The notes: generated by a model from the sequence alone, not told the origin. A stretch of DNA of 64,000 nt from Paenibacillus sp. Soil750 (GCF_001428045.1 NZ_LMSD01000013.1:44072-108071); one strand, 5' to 3'; shown: positions 16,877 through 27,525, counted from the first letter of the stretch. Translations and numbers: made by a program.

Positions 16877-17224
16877 TTAGCTAATCATTTTCCCGCAATC
16901 AAAGAATTCGCGGCAGATGACCAAATGATCGGTCAAGCCCATTGCGTCATTGGTGCTACTGACCTCATCTATCTTTTTGACCATGGCAGTTGCTTCATCA
17001 AACATAATCGCACGCCCCACATAAGTAATCGAATACTCCATGACATAATATCCGTTGCCGGTACCTGTTGACTTATTCAAAATCAAGGTAACGTCAGGTG
17101 CTGAATCGTCGTCGGCATCGTAAGAATAAATATGAATTTTCCATGTTTTCAAGCAATCAGGACAATCGCAACAATAACAATCCTCATGCTTGAATTTGTC
17201 CAGTTCAAACCAGCCTTTTTTCAT
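16877..17224 (-). CDS. Hypothetical 115-residue protein with an N-terminal cysteine cluster
   Basis: I do not recognise the family. The start ATG 17224 has an AAAGGAAGTG ribosome site. Near the N-terminus a dense cluster CYCCDCPDC (residues 16-24) could bind zinc or another metal. The rest looks like a small alpha/beta domain (VTLILNKSTGTGNGYYVMEY) and ends with two more cysteines (CREFFDCG). No signal peptide or membrane helix is visible. It stands alone between the msr operon and a NarL-type regulator. The many cysteines next to methionine sulfoxide reductases suggest a redox role, but that is only context. Confidence 0.65.
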   Translation of the reverse strand: MKKGWFELDKFKHEDCYCCDCPDCLKTWKIHIYSYDADDDSAPDVTLILNKSTGTGNGYYVMEYSITYVGRAIMFDEATAMVKKIDEVSSTNDAMGLTDHLVICREFFDCGKMIS

Positions 17225-17335
17225 CCATTCACTTCCTTTACCTTTATGCTCGAAGAGTATAACATGAATAGATTGTAAAAAAAGCTGTGAAAAGTCATGA
17301 ACTGCCTACGAAAAAAGGCAAAACTTTGGATAGCA

Positions 17336-17357
17336 AAGCATGATAATTTTCATGCTT
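17336..17357 (-). terminator. Hairpin after the NarL-type regulator
   Basis: An 8-bp perfect stem (AAGCATGA with TCATGCTT) and a 6-nt loop, 22 bp after the regulator stop. The following T run is short, so termination is uncertain. Confidence 0.4.
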
Positions 17358-17379
17358 CTATGCCAAAAGTCATGCCCAT

Positions 17380-18045
17380 TCAACCCAGTAAATGACGTAC
17401 TGCAAATAGAGCTACTTGTGTCCTGTCACGAAGCCCCAATTTTGCTATTAAACTAGAAACGTGATTCTTCACGGTACCTTCTGTCAGATATAGCATGCCT
17501 GCAATTTCTTTATTATTAAGCCCGCGTCCCAATAAGGCGAGCACATCCTTCTCTCGGTCAGTCAATGGACTTAGCTTCTCTGGCTCTGCTTTACTTAATA
17601 TGTGTGTCTGATTAGGGTGCCTATCCGACATGGTAATTAATTCTTTGAGCAGCATCGACGTGATATCGTGTTGAAGTACCGTTCCGCCATTGTACACCGT
17701 TTGAATGGCACTGATGATCGCTTCCGAGGGCATATCCTTCAGTAAAAAGCCATGAACGCCTTTTTCCAACACCTTCATAATGAGTTCCGCGTCATCAAAA
17801 GTAGTTAAAATTAACACCTTCGTCTCGGGATAGTGTTTCAGAATCAATTCCGTACCTTCAACACCATCCATTCCCGGCATTCGAATATCCATCAACACAA
17901 CATCCGGTCGCAGTTCGGCGACTTTGGCAAAGGCATCTCTACCGTCCTCGGCGGTGCCAACTACCTCCATCCCTAGCTCCAAATTAATGATTGTGGCAAG
18001 GCCATCTCGCATCAGCCGCTGATCATCGACAATCAGGATTCTCAA
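17380..18045 (-). CDS. NarL/LuxR-family response regulator
   Basis: Transcription factor of a two-component system. The 221 residues have a receiver domain (1-120; phospho-acceptor Asp53 in LMDIRMPGMDG, Lys103 in LLKDM) and a C-terminal LuxR helix-turn-helix (about 155-218; LTDREKDVLALLGRGLNNKEIA and VKNHVSSLIAKLG, each read in part). The start overlaps the kinase stop by 4 bp, so the pair is translationally coupled. The targets are not evident; the best-known relatives sense redox state, cell-envelope stress or membrane fluidity. Confidence 0.92.
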   Translation of the reverse strand: MRILIVDDQRLMRDGLATIINLELGMEVVGTAEDGRDAFAKVAELRPDVVLMDIRMPGMDGVEGTELILKHYPETKVLILTTFDDAELIMKVLEKGVHGFLLKDMPSEAIISAIQTVYNGGTVLQHDITSMLLKELITMSDRHPNQTHILSKAEPEKLSPLTDREKDVLALLGRGLNNKEIAGMLYLTEGTVKNHVSSLIAKLGLRDRTQVALFAVRHLLG

Positions 18046-19262
18046 GGATGTCCCTCCATTTCTGTTTGGGCATAGGGAAGCTTCACTTCAACCGAAAAGC
18101 CTGTTTTCTGATCGATACCAAAATGTACATCTCCTTCCCACTCCCTCACCCTTTCCCTCATATTCAGTAAACCAAACCCTAGATTCAGTTCGGTAGGCAG
18201 TTTGCCATCATTCCGTATGCTTAGTGAAAATTCATTTTCGGCAAAAGCCAGCGAAATGACTGCATGGGCCGCATGGCCATGCTTCTGCGCATTCGTAAGC
18301 GATTCTTGTACAATTCGATAAGCCGTTAGTTGAAGATCTCCCGGGAGGGCAACAGGGGTCCCCTCGACTTCAAGAACCGTTTGAACCTTGGCAAATTGGG
18401 TGAACTCTTCTGCTATACGGGTCAGGCTTTCTTCTAATGAAGTTGATGTAATCGATTCGTCACGTATGGCCCTTACGGAAAGACGTACCTCTTGCAAGGC
18501 AGACCTAACTAAATCTTCACATACCAAGTAGGTTTGTTCGCTGCGTAAAGGATCCATTTTGCTTAGCTTGCGTGCCACTTGCATTTGGACCAACAATGCC
18601 GTCAGTTTATGACAAACCGTATCATGGATATCCCGTGCAATACGTACTCTTTCCCTCGCGGCTGCCCACTCTTCCGTCTGGCTTGCATAGGCCTGCAGTT
18701 GTTCGTGAGATTGCATCAATTGTGTATACAATTGCATGGTTTCTTTACTTGCCCTTTGATAAAAATGAATCAAATAACTTACTATGCATGCGAACACAAT
18801 GAACGAAGAGGAAATAAAATAGCTTGTTTTATCAAATCGCCCATACATATACCAATCAATGCTGCCCATCGTAATTAAATAGATCACTAATAAACATATG
18901 CCCGTTAGAATCAGCGAACGAGTATTCTTGACAAACATGCAAATTGCTAAAGCCGTAATGCCGTTAAATAAATGATTGGGGATTTGACCGCCAATATACA
19001 CATAGCCGTAAGAAGCGGTTAACAAGAAATCGATGATTAAGAGGAACAAGAGCCACTGCTTTTTCATTTTGGCATAATACAGATTCACGAAAAGAAAAAC
19101 GAACACGGAAAGTACAACAAAACTTAATCTCCAAAAGATCGTAATCGAGTTTTCAACATAAAACATGCCTGTCAGAACCAAATCATAAACGAGCTTCAGC
19201 CCGAACAGCCACCTCAACGAAGCAGGATTTTTCCAGACCATATCCGTAACTTTCGGGATCAT
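18042..19262 (-). CDS. NarL-system sensor histidine kinase (HisKA_3 type)
   Basis: Sensor partner of the regulator at 17380. Start chosen at ATG 19262 (MIPKVTDMVWK), 8 nt after AAGGGAG; an ATG at 19280 lies upstream of that site. The 406 residues have five or six membrane helices in the first 190 residues and almost no extracellular loops, suggesting sensing within the membrane. A coiled coil leads to the HisKA_3 motif RVRIARDIHDTVCHKL, with the phospho-acceptor His. The C-terminal ATPase domain has QESLTNAQKHG and GFGLLNMRERV. It is monocistronic with its regulator. Confidence 0.9.
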   Translation of the reverse strand: MIPKVTDMVWKNPASLRWLFGLKLVYDLVLTGMFYVENSITIFWRLSFVVLSVFVFLFVNLYYAKMKKQWLLFLLIIDFLLTASYGYVYIGGQIPNHLFNGITALAICMFVKNTRSLILTGICLLVIYLITMGSIDWYMYGRFDKTSYFISSSFIVFACIVSYLIHFYQRASKETMQLYTQLMQSHEQLQAYASQTEEWAAARERVRIARDIHDTVCHKLTALLVQMQVARKLSKMDPLRSEQTYLVCEDLVRSALQEVRLSVRAIRDESITSTSLEESLTRIAEEFTQFAKVQTVLEVEGTPVALPGDLQLTAYRIVQESLTNAQKHGHAAHAVISLAFAENEFSLSIRNDGKLPTELNLGFGLLNMRERVREWEGDVHFGIDQKTGFSVEVKLPYAQTEMEGHP

Positions 19263-19356
19263 CGATAACTCCCTTCTCATGTGACGCCATGCAAGGGAAT
19301 TTATACCCTATTGATATAGTCTTAACCAGATTACGTTGTCCTATTAATACCAAGCA

Positions 19357-19388
19357 CAAAAAGACCCACAGCACGAGGCTGCGGGTCT
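19357..19388 (-). terminator. Rho-independent terminator of the epoxide hydrolase unit
   Basis: An 11-bp stem (GCAGACCC-type arms with one G-T pair; 19362-19372 with 19378-19388) followed on the minus strand by TTTTTG. It lies just after the small ORF ending at 19411. Confidence 0.75.
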
Positions 19389-19410
19389 CCGATTTCTAAA
19401 TGATTATTTC

Positions 19411-19578
19411 TTAGTGTATCACCTGTTGATTATTATATTGTTGCCCCCACCATGCATCACTAAATCCTCGTGTATAGGCGATGTAAAACATAGCTTCCAT
19501 TTCTGGTGTAATGCCTGGGTACTTTTTGATTAATTGAACTAACCGTGATTCCATAAGCTCTTTTTCTGCTGGATCCAT
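19411..19578 (-). CDS. Small conserved-looking ORF, 55 residues, downstream of the epoxide hydrolase
   Basis: Begins MDPAEKELMESRLVQLIKK and ends with a Trp/Gln/Asn-rich stretch (DAWWGQQYNN). A good ribosome site (GAAAGGTGA) precedes ATG 19578. It lies 36 bp after the epoxide hydrolase stop and directly before a strong terminator, so it is the last gene of that transcript. No signal peptide or membrane helix is visible. I do not recognise the family. Confidence 0.7.
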   Translation of the reverse strand: MDPAEKELMESRLVQLIKKYPGITPEMEAMFYIAYTRGFSDAWWGQQYNNQQVIH

Positions 19579-19614
19579 GATCTTCACCTTTCTTGCTATC
19601 CAACCATTAGTTGT

Positions 19615-20811
19615 TTAGCGCAGCGTCTTGAATGCCGTGCGAAGTTCTGAAGTCACGAACTCTGGCTGCTCCCAAGCTGCGAAATGTCCGCCTTTAGGAA
19701 GTTTATTGTAGTGGAGCAGATTCGGATAAGCTTTCTCTGCCCAACTCTTCGGTGCTTCATATAGCTCATCTGGATAGACGCTTACGGCAACCGGAAGTTT
19801 AACACCTTTGACTCCGAAGAAGGAAATGCCAGCCTTCCCATTCTCCCAATAGATACGGGATGCGGAAATGCCTGAATTCGTAAACCAGAAGAGCGAGATG
19901 TTATCGAGAACATCGTCACGCGTTAAACCTTCTTGGACTCCCGCGAAAGATCTCGCGATCAAGGCAAGACTCTTCCAATCGTGGTCAAGCATAAACGTTG
20001 CCAAACCGATAGGTGAATCCACCAATCCAGTCAGCGTCTGCGGGCGAGTTCCCATCATGGACGCGTAGGCGAATTTATTTTCGAGAACTTGCGCACATGC
20101 TTTCTTCTCTTCGTCAGAGAGACCGGATGGCAGCGGGTTGCCAGACCAAATCGCCGCGTCAACGTCTGACGGAATGACACCAGCCATGTTGGTGTGAAGG
20201 CCGATCAATCCTTTTGGCTCCTGAACACCCATGAAATCAACAACAATCGCACCCCAGTCACCGCCATGCGCCACATATTTCGTGTAGCCAAGGCGAGTCA
20301 TCAGCTCTCCGTAAGCACTCGCGATGCGTTTAGGATCCCAGCCAGTTGTGGTCGGCTTGCCCGAGAACCCGTAACCAGGCATCGAGGGAATAACCACATG
20401 GAAAGCATCCGCTGCACTTCCGCCAAACGCCGTAGGATTGGTCAGTGGTTCAATAAGCTTCATTTGCTCGAAAATCGAACCCGGCCAGCCGTGCGCAATG
20501 ACGATCGGCATCGCATTTTCATGCTTCGAACGAACGTGGATGAAGTGAATGTCCAGACTATCAATCTCGGTAATGAAATGAGGCATGGCGTTAATCTTAG
20601 CCTCAACCTTACGCCAGTCGTAATCATTCGCCCAATAACGAGCAAGTTCCTGAATCGTAGCTAGCTGTACGCCTTGCGATTGATCCGTGACGGTTTCCTT
20701 CTCAGGCCATCTAGTCGCGTTAATACGTCTACGCAATTCAATAATTTCTTCCTCCGGAATATGGACATGAAATGGACGAATCGCGTTGTTGTCAGTACTT
20801 GGTTGTGTCAT
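19615..20811 (-). CDS. Epoxide hydrolase-family alpha/beta-hydrolase
   Basis: Predicted to open epoxides to diols, probably for detoxification. The 398 residues start with the epoxide hydrolase N-terminal domain (about 10-120, with IRPFHVHIPEEEI) and continue as an alpha/beta-hydrolase. Key residues visible are the oxyanion-hole motif HGWPGS (107-112), the nucleophile Asp185 in HGGDWGA, and the catalytic His in KGGHFAAWEQPE near the C-terminus. No signal peptide is seen. The start has AAAAGGAG. The promoter at 20996-21024 shares an operator-like arrangement with the msr operon, which suggests co-regulation under electrophile or oxidative stress. Confidence 0.9.
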   Translation of the reverse strand: MTQPSTDNNAIRPFHVHIPEEEIIELRRRINATRWPEKETVTDQSQGVQLATIQELARYWANDYDWRKVEAKINAMPHFITEIDSLDIHFIHVRSKHENAMPIVIAHGWPGSIFEQMKLIEPLTNPTAFGGSAADAFHVVIPSMPGYGFSGKPTTTGWDPKRIASAYGELMTRLGYTKYVAHGGDWGAIVVDFMGVQEPKGLIGLHTNMAGVIPSDVDAAIWSGNPLPSGLSDEEKKACAQVLENKFAYASMMGTRPQTLTGLVDSPIGLATFMLDHDWKSLALIARSFAGVQEGLTRDDVLDNISLFWFTNSGISASRIYWENGKAGISFFGVKGVKLPVAVSVYPDELYEAPKSWAEKAYPNLLHYNKLPKGGHFAAWEQPEFVTSELRTAFKTLR

Positions 20812-20995
20812 TTTTTAATCTCCTTTTGATTGTTTTTTTTGCGTGGATATCGCTAGGAAAGACCGTGATCATAACGGACATGAATAGCACATTTGGGAAC
20901 TTATCATAGAAAAAAAGTAATGATTCTACCCGGATCTTACGATCCCTCCGCAATTAATGTAACCTTCTAATTAATTTTTATTGGTTACGAAACGT

Positions 20996-21024
20996 AATAT
21001 AGCACGAACTATATCGGAACGCAA
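20996..21024 (-). promoter_or_regulatory. Sigma-A promoter of the epoxide hydrolase
   Basis: On the minus strand TTGCGT (21019-21024), a 17-bp spacer, then TATATT (20996-21001). GAGTTACTTG overlaps the -35 and CGTAACCAATAAAA follows the -10, matching the layout of the msr promoter. Confidence 0.6.
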
Positions 21025-21183
21025 GTAACTCTCTAAATTCATTTAGAATGTTACTTGTATTTTTTACATAATTTAGAAGACACTAGCTTAGGAATGCTTT
21101 GGATGTTACAATAAAATCATTCCACACAAAATAAACGACTACGCCGTCCCTCGAGGACGTATCGCAGTGTTTATGGAGAAATA

Positions 21184-21212
21184 TAGACAAATTAGTATGT
21201 GAAACATATAAA
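21184..21212 (+). promoter_or_regulatory. Candidate sigma-A promoter of the CGNR gene
   Basis: TAGACA (21184-21189), a 17-bp spacer, then TATAAA (21207-21212), about 35 bp upstream of the start codon. Confidence 0.5.
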
Positions 21213-21246
21213 ATCTATATTTTGAAAACAAGGGAGTTGCGGCGTG

Positions 21247-21834
21247 ATGCTATGGGACGATTTTATGAAAAGCGACTATCACGATTGGAGAGGCACTGGT
21301 CATTCCGAAGACCGACTAGACAAGCCAGGATGGTTGGAACAATGGCTGGCTATCCACAACCTTCCCTATCCAGGCGCTCCGTCGACGAAAGAATTGGATG
21401 AACTGAGATGGTTGAGGGGGCATATGCGTCGTATCGTTCAGAAGCTGACGGTGCACGAGTCTGCGGATCCCGCGGATCTGGAGGGGCTGAATCGGGCACT
21501 GTCCGGTGGACCGATGTATCTGCGTATCGCGGAATCGGATTCAGATTTCCGTCTAGAATCCATCCCTTTACAAGCTGGTTGGTCCCGTATCGGAGCGGAG
21601 GTGGCGACTTCCTTCGGTCACATCCTTACCGATTGCGAGCCGTCTCGCTTGCGCATTTGCGAAAATTCAGATTGCCTGGCCGTCTACTACGACGAAACCC
21701 GAAACCGTTCCAAACGGTTCTGTGACGATAAATTGTGCGGCAACTTGTTGAAGGTCCGGCGTTTCCGTGCACGCCAAAAAGCCGCCAAAGCTGGCGGCTC
21801 CTCGATACCCGAAGTATCCGATATTATTCAGTAA
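21247..21834 (+). CDS. CGNR zinc-finger protein (ABATE-type regulator)
   Basis: Predicted transcription factor. An ABATE-type N-terminal domain (about 1-125) is followed by a CGNR zinc finger with two CxxxxC pairs (about Cys138/143 and Cys159/164, in RICENSDC and RFCDDKLCGN) and a basic tail (VRRFRARQKAAKAG). The ATG at 21247 is 10 nt after AGGGAG; a GTG at 21244 gives one more residue and equally good spacing. It is transcribed divergently from the epoxide hydrolase, so it may control that gene or itself. Confidence 0.82.
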   Translation: MLWDDFMKSDYHDWRGTGHSEDRLDKPGWLEQWLAIHNLPYPGAPSTKELDELRWLRGHMRRIVQKLTVHESADPADLEGLNRALSGGPMYLRIAESDSDFRLESIPLQAGWSRIGAEVATSFGHILTDCEPSRLRICENSDCLAVYYDETRNRSKRFCDDKLCGNLLKVRRFRARQKAAKAGGSSIPEVSDIIQ

Positions 21835-21891
21835 GGGTGACTTCATGCACCTTATAAGATCGTTCGACCAGCTGTGGCGGTCTACCGAATT

Positions 21892-24800
21892 TTACACTTG
21901 AAATACGATAGTTGGATTTGCAGTGATATCATTTACACTTTCTTTCGTCGCGCCTCCATAGGTCACGCTGAAGGTATAGGTGCCTGATAATAATTCCTTG
22001 TTGATCTCACCGCCGCTCGTATTTCCGAACGGCCGCCAGCTTCCTGCATAATAGGTCACATTGCCAGTGTCTATTAGATTGCCTTGACTATCCTTCAGCT
22101 GCACCTTGACGTTCACCGTTTGGAAGACAACCACGGCGTCGGTTTCCGTATTCTGCACCTTCTCATTGTACGTCCCTTCATACGTCATGCTAAACGTATA
22201 CGATCCGGATAATAACTCCTTGCTAATCTCGCCGCCGCTCGTATTTCCGAACGTCCGCCAGCTTCCTGCATAATAGGTCACATTGCCGATGTCTATCGGA
22301 TTACCTAGACTATTCTTCAGCTGCACCTTCACGTTTACCGTCTGGAATACAACCACGGCGTCGGTTCCGGTATTTTGCACCTTCTCCTTGTACGTTCCTT
22401 CATAAGTCATACCGAAGGTATAAGATCCAGGCAGCAACTCTTTGCTGACTTCACCGCTGGTTGTATGGCCGATCGTCCGCCAGCTTCCTGCATAATAGGT
22501 CACATTGCCGCTGTCGATCCCATTCCCTTGACTATTCTTCAGCTGCACCTTGACGTTCACCGTCTGGAAGACAACTACGGCATCGGTCCCAGTATTTTGT
22601 ACCTTCTCTTTGTACGTTCCTTCATAACTCATCGCAAACGTATAGCTTTTATTCGGTAAGGATTTACTTACCATTCCGGAAGCATCCGTTATGCCAAAAT
22701 CCTTCCATCCACCGTCATAATATTTAACTGTACCGCCGCTCAATGGATTGCCATTGCTGTCTTTGAGTTGAACCCTCACAGCTGTCGCAGCAAGCGTAAA
22801 GCTAAGAGTCTGTGGAGGCTCTACATTCCCTGCTTGATCTGTTGACTTATACATCAAGCTGATCTGACCTTGCTTATCTAGCGTAACAGCTGATGTGTAC
22901 AGCTGCCATGTTGTCCCATTATCCAGACTGTACTCGGTTCTCGCCACACCCGACGAATTGTCGGTACTATGCAATGTTACTGTGACGGGATTCACGAATG
23001 TCCCATTGGGTCCATCCGGCTCTACTGGGGATACACTTGCACCCGTAACTGGTGCTGTTTTATCGATATTGTTTACGATATAGCTGGTGACATTAGATAC
23101 GTTGCCCGCCGTATTCGTTCCTCTAGCAAATACCGTGCCATTTGCCGTAACGACAACAGGAGCTGTATAAGCCGTCCATGTACCATTTTCGCCCACTTTA
23201 TATTCCTTCACCGCTGCGTCAGCCGGATAGCTGATAGATACCGTCACATTGGCGTTGGTCGGCGTTGTGATATCAGCAGCTAGTGTAGCATTAGCTGGTG
23301 CTGTGATTGGTGTTGGCGTTGTTACAGGAGGAGCCCAAACTTCAAGCTCCACATGATTACTGTACACATTCGTTGAATTGCCATTCAACCATAACCGTAC
23401 ATACCGTGCATTCGTAATGGCAAAAGGGATATCCTTCCCGCCGCTTGTTTCCACGTACTCTGCGTCTGTTCCTATGCCTTGCCCGGCGCTATTGTCCGCA
23501 TCATTGTTGAATACCGTTGTCTTCGTCGCAAAGGTAGGATCATTCGATACTTGGACGACAACATCACGGTATTTCCATCCGCTTCCGAAATAGTGCCACA
23601 ATTTAATGTCGTTAATATCATAGCTCTCTCCGAGGTCTAGCTGTATCCAATTGACAGAGCTGGAATACATATCTACAAAGTTAGCATTGGTCTTATCTCC
23701 ATCTGTCAGTCGTACTTTATTTTGGGCATTGGAACTGGATGTAATGGCTGTCTTATTCAATGCCACATTCGTAGGTAGAGCAGGCGGTATCACGGGTGCT
23801 CCGGGTTTACTCGTAATCGAGACTTTACCAAGCTGTGTAACATAGGCATTAGTTGAATCATGCATGAATACGATTTTCAGGTACTTCGTACCTACCGGCA
23901 GCGATTCGTTGTAGCTAAATTTATTCCAGGTTCCAACTGCTTTAAGCACACCAGTCCTGATTGGTGTGACTGGCGTATAGGTGATGTTGTCTGGTGAGGA
24001 AAAAAATTGATAATCGGTAAACGGCCCATTATTCAAATACCATGTGTCCGCAGCAAATTTATCTATATCCATATCCATAAACGACTTATAAATCACATAT
24101 TCATTCAAGTTTTTAGTTCTGGTTAAACGGGAAGCATCACCTTCCATCTTAGATGCGTTGCCTGTGTCAAATCTAAAATTAGCCGTATGATCGAACATAT
24201 TCGTAAAATCATACACATCATCTGTCACAGTCACAGTGCCGGCTCCAGCTGGAGGTGCTGCCAACGGATCATACTGAATGGACAATGTATGGGAAATCCC
24301 GTCCTTAGCTCCTGTGTTCACTTCAAACTTGATCGTTGGGCTTAACTGCAGGATCGTAATCGTCGGATCCTTTGTTACAACTGAAACGCCCGTTTTTTCA
24401 ATTTCATAAGTTAACTTATTCTGCTTATGTGTCGGATCGGAAATCGCAAAATCCAATACGCCAGCCTGCTCTTTCAGCATCATGGAAGATGAATTATACG
24501 ATATCACACCCCCAACCATGCCTGCATTCCAGAAATTTGCCCCTGTGATGCCCAGGACTTTTTCTTTCACCGCATGCACATCCGTATTGTTCATGAGGAT
24601 TTCAATATCGGGACTGTTGCCGTACGACGTCGTTTCCTGCGATGTTTTGTTCGGCAGTAAGACATAGGAATAGTCCTTATTTACCGGATTGCTGCCATGA
24701 TCATACCAGAGTGTCAGATATTTTTTGGTAATTGTGCCAAGACCCGTATTGCCGAGCGCCTGCCAAGTCCCTTTTCTTGTTTCTCTCAATCCTTTGATTG

Positions 24801-27525
24801 ACGCAGGTTGAGGGAAATAGTAGCCGCCTGTGCCTTCCAAATAAACGGACGAAACATTCGTCATGTCCTCTGACCAGCCTAGTCCAGATGGCTTTGTGAC
24901 GCCATTGACCACAAGCTGTTCATCACCATTATTTTTAAGAAAATTGTGATGTACAGGATTTAATACAGCCCCAAGTGTGTTTGGCGCATAAAATTGAATC
25001 TCTGAAAGACGATTAGTGAGATCGAGATTGTTTCCGTGAAATACAATTTTCATATATCTCGCAGTGGTATCCGGAAAGTCATAGGCGCTAATTTCAGAGG
25101 TTAATACACTATTTTGACCGCTGTATACGGTCGTCCAAGTCGAGTTGTTGGTCGACGTTTGAAGATCAAATGAATAATGTTTAGTAAGGCCATCGAAGAA
25201 GCTTATGCCTGCATAACCCACCTGAACATTGCTACCAAGATCGTAGACAAGTGATTGTCCGTCACCCACGGAAGAATAATATGTCGTAATATCGGAGTCT
25301 GTGGTTTCCGTTTTGTTGGTTGTGGACAAAGCATTCAAAGGAGCGACCGTGAGTGGAATAATCCCATGCCCTTGCGCATTAGGAGCGTAAATTTGCGCCT
25401 CTAGAATGTGGTTAAATTGGTTCGCAGTGTTGCCATGTCCAATAATTTTCACATATCTTGCCTGCACATCAGGGAAATCGTACACTTTGATATCAGCAGC
25501 GCTCCCACCAGGAATGGAACTTCCGCTATACACATTGGTCCACACCGAATTATCGGTTGAAACTTGAATATCGAAGGCGGTTGTTCTGGAAGTCTGGCTC
25601 TGGAAGTTGAGGCCCACATAGCCAATGGATTGCAATTTGCCAAGATCATATTGGATCCACTGATTGTCACCCAGGGATGACCATTTCGAATCCAGATTAT
25701 TGTCTAATGTATGCTGCGGCACATTGCCATCATTGCTGTTACCGGTTACTGCATATACTTTCAGACGCAGCGGTTCGCCGGCAATTGGCGTTGAAACAGG
25801 AGAAGCCAGATCGATACTTTTGGAAACCGTTTCTTTATTCAGCATGCGATTCTCGATCGTTGTTTCAATTTTTCGATTGTCCACGCTGTTAATACCACTG
25901 CCGATGGCGACAATTTCATCGTCAAACATAAACCAGGATTTTCTGGCTTTAAGGGAGCTGCTCGCGGCTTTCAAATCCATGCCTACCGCAGCGTATTGAT
26001 TATTAAGTTCGCTGCCTCCTGTCCATGGATTAGGACTTAAATAATTCATATTGGAATTATCAGCTCTGGTCATCGTATCCACCGTGGTACCCGGCAAACG
26101 GTACAGGTTTACGGTTGGCCAAAAATCGGTATATTGATTCAGATCCTGATTATATAAATAAGTCATTCCCTCGCTCGTATACCAACCTTTTTTATTGTCA
26201 TTCGAAATCGACTCATAATTGGCAATTCGGCTGGAGGACATACTGACCCCAAAGCCAAAGCCCGGCTTAAGGGAGACGGCTCTGTCCATGCCCGCAAACA
26301 CTTTGGTAAGAACCTTCTCATCTCTAGGAATAATATTGGGATCATTGATTACAGCCTTAGCCAGCAGCATCGTACTTAAATCGATATCTTTGTAGAAATT
26401 ACTCAAGCTATTTTGAAGCATCCAATACTTCACCATAGCTTTCATTCTCTGCGCATCTGCAGGCGGCGCAGATTCCGACAAGCGCAATATAGCTCCCATC
26501 ACTTTATGAGCTGGAACTTGATCTTGATAATAATTTCTCGCCACTTCTCGACTTCTGATCATATCCATCAAGGCACCTTTGTAGATAAACGGCTCATAGG
26601 AGTCATATACCCATTGATAAACATTATTAATGCCGCTGTAGGTAGGATACCATTGCGTTCCTCCCAGTAAGTTTAAGATTTTCGCGACATCCTGGATTAG
26701 GGCTGCTCCATAACCTCCATTATAAGCAAACCTGCCATGCATCACGAAAGAACCATCCTGATAAAATCCATCACCCGTTGTCACATAGTCCATCACTTTA
26801 GACAAGGCGTCTCTTGCATTAGACAGCATTGTATCCGATTTCATAATAATGCCTTGCACAGCCAAATAGGATGCTTTCCAAACACGGTTAGTTCCTGTAA
26901 GTTCCGTTAAGTCTATGCTCATTTTGGTATTATCGGGAGAAAAATGTTGAATCATATTCATATATTTCGTAATTCTGTCTGGCGTAGCTAACAGATCATC
27001 GTACATTAATAAAACAGCATCTGAGAGTTGAAGGGGGGTACCGATCTCTAAGTCATACCATAAATCCCATGAAGACACCGGATATACCGTTTCGTTGTAC
27101 CGATTCATATACATCCATTCCAAGGCATCGAGGATGTCAGTTTTAAGCGTTTGATTCCCATAGAAGCTGGATCCAACGCTTTTGTAGGCAATCGCCATTT
27201 CTTTAATTCGAGTATAGTTCTGAGTAAGATGCAATGGCTTACCGATATTGGCCGGATCGTATATATCTGCCCATAAATAAAGCCTGCCAGGTGCTTTATT
27301 CAAGGTGCCCCAGCTGGATTGAGCTAACAAATTGACTTTATAAGCAACATCGGGATCAGAAGTGCTATATCCAGTACCTCCGGTTATGGTCGCCTCATAC
27401 TTTGTTCTTAAATCATCATACACATCATTCGCACTTGCACTACGCAAACCTACTTGGCCAAAGACCGAAAATAAGAGCGTAATAATTAATAAGACGCCTA
27501 ATTTTTGTTTAAACCTCTTCAACAT
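21892..27525 (-). CDS. Secreted polysaccharide lyase family 8 protein with discoidin domains and four C-terminal repeats
   Basis: Lyase of 1,877 residues that should cleave a uronic-acid polymer by beta-elimination; known PL8 substrates are hyaluronan, chondroitin and xanthan. A signal peptide ends near residue 32. The alpha/alpha barrel (about 35-400) has [12 protein letters not shown], Asn213 in TGTNRVWK, His263 and Tyr272 in [13 protein letters not shown], and Arg residues in IRSREVARN, matching the PL8 catalytic set. The beta part has [18 protein letters not shown] and [15 protein letters not shown]. Two F5/8C (discoidin) domains (about 575-865) interrupt the beta region. Then come a further binding region, a third discoidin domain, a chitobiase-like domain, an OmpL47-like domain, and four 74-residue repeats. 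The ribosome site is GGTGGTG. No SLH anchor is present. Confidence 0.87.
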   Translation of the reverse strand: MLKRFKQKLGVLLIITLLFSVFGQVGLRSASANDVYDDLRTKYEATITGGTGYSTSDPDVAYKVNLLAQSSWGTLNKAPGRLYLWADIYDPANIGKPLHLTQNYTRIKEMAIAYKSVGSSFYGNQTLKTDILDALEWMYMNRYNETVYPVSSWDLWYDLEIGTPLQLSDAVLLMYDDLLATPDRITKYMNMIQHFSPDNTKMSIDLTELTGTNRVWKASYLAVQGIIMKSDTMLSNARDALSKVMDYVTTGDGFYQDGSFVMHGRFAYNGGYGAALIQDVAKILNLLGGTQWYPTYSGINNVYQWVYDSYEPFIYKGALMDMIRSREVARNYYQDQVPAHKVMGAILRLSESAPPADAQRMKAMVKYWMLQNSLSNFYKDIDLSTMLLAKAVINDPNIIPRDEKVLTKVFAGMDRAVSLKPGFGFGVSMSSSRIANYESISNDNKKGWYTSEGMTYLYNQDLNQYTDFWPTVNLYRLPGTTVDTMTRADNSNMNYLSPNPWTGGSELNNQYAAVGMDLKAASSSLKARKSWFMFDDEIVAIGSGINSVDNRKIETTIENRMLNKETVSKSIDLASPVSTPIAGEPLRLKVYAVTGNSNDGNVPQHTLDNNLDSKWSSLGDNQWIQYDLGKLQSIGYVGLNFQSQTSRTTAFDIQVSTDNSVWTNVYSGSSIPGGSAADIKVYDFPDVQARYVKIIGHGNTANQFNHILEAQIYAPNAQGHGIIPLTVAPLNALSTTNKTETTDSDITTYYSSVGDGQSLVYDLGSNVQVGYAGISFFDGLTKHYSFDLQTSTNNSTWTTVYSGQNSVLTSEISAYDFPDTTARYMKIVFHGNNLDLTNRLSEIQFYAPNTLGAVLNPVHHNFLKNNGDEQLVVNGVTKPSGLGWSEDMTNVSSVYLEGTGGYYFPQPASIKGLRETRKGTWQALGNTGLGTITKKYLTLWYDHGSNPVNKDYSYVLLPNKTSQETTSYGNSPDIEILMNNTDVHAVKEKVLGITGANFWNAGMVGGVISYNSSSMMLKEQAGVLDFAISDPTHKQNKLTYEIEKTGVSVVTKDPTITILQLSPTIKFEVNTGAKDGISHTLSIQYDPLAAPPAGAGTVTVTDDVYDFTNMFDHTANFRFDTGNASKMEGDASRLTRTKNLNEYVIYKSFMDMDIDKFAADTWYLNNGPFTDYQFFSSPDNITYTPVTPIRTGVLKAVGTWNKFSYNESLPVGTKYLKIVFMHDSTNAYVTQLGKVSITSKPGAPVIPPALPTNVALNKTAITSSSNAQNKVRLTDGDKTNANFVDMYSSSVNWIQLDLGESYDINDIKLWHYFGSGWKYRDVVVQVSNDPTFATKTTVFNNDADNSAGQGIGTDAEYVETSGGKDIPFAITNARYVRLWLNGNSTNVYSNHVELEVWAPPVTTPTPITAPANATLAADITTPTNANVTVSISYPADAAVKEYKVGENGTWTAYTAPVVVTANGTVFARGTNTAGNVSNVTSYIVNNIDKTAPVTGASVSPVEPDGPNGTFVNPVTVTLHSTDNSSGVARTEYSLDNGTTWQLYTSAVTLDKQGQISLMYKSTDQAGNVEPPQTLSFTLAATAVRVQLKDSNGNPLSGGTVKYYDGGWKDFGITDASGMVSKSLPNKSYTFAMSYEGTYKEKVQNTGTDAVVVFQTVNVKVQLKNSQGNGIDSGNVTYYAGSWRTIGHTTSGEVSKELLPGSYTFGMTYEGTYKEKVQNTGTDAVVVFQTVNVKVQLKNSLGNPIDIGNVTYYAGSWRTFGNTSGGEISKELLSGSYTFSMTYEGTYNEKVQNTETDAVVVFQTVNVKVQLKDSQGNLIDTGNVTYYAGSWRPFGNTSGGEINKELLSGTYTFSVTYGGATKESVNDITANPTIVFQV
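21895..22790 (-). repeat. Four tandem 222-bp coding repeats
   Basis: The C-terminus of the lyase consists of four 74-residue units, each with VQLKxSxGN, YYxGxWxxxG and a final VVFQ-type strand. The three distal units are nearly identical at DNA level and separated by exactly 222 bp (for example the CCTTGACGTT-type string at 22104, 22326 and 22548). The proximal unit is more diverged. The pattern indicates recent duplication or homogenisation. Confidence 0.85.

Larger units (their letters stand above)
20812..21243. other. Divergent regulatory region between the epoxide hydrolase and the CGNR gene
   Basis: About 430 bp without a gene. It holds a minus-strand promoter for the hydrolase, three GTTACTT/GGTTAC half-sites (20983-20989, 21022-21030, 21050-21057), and a plus-strand promoter candidate for the CGNR gene. 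The hydrolase leader would be about 180 nt. A short hairpin, CGTCC with GGACG, lies near 21147. Confidence 0.55.
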
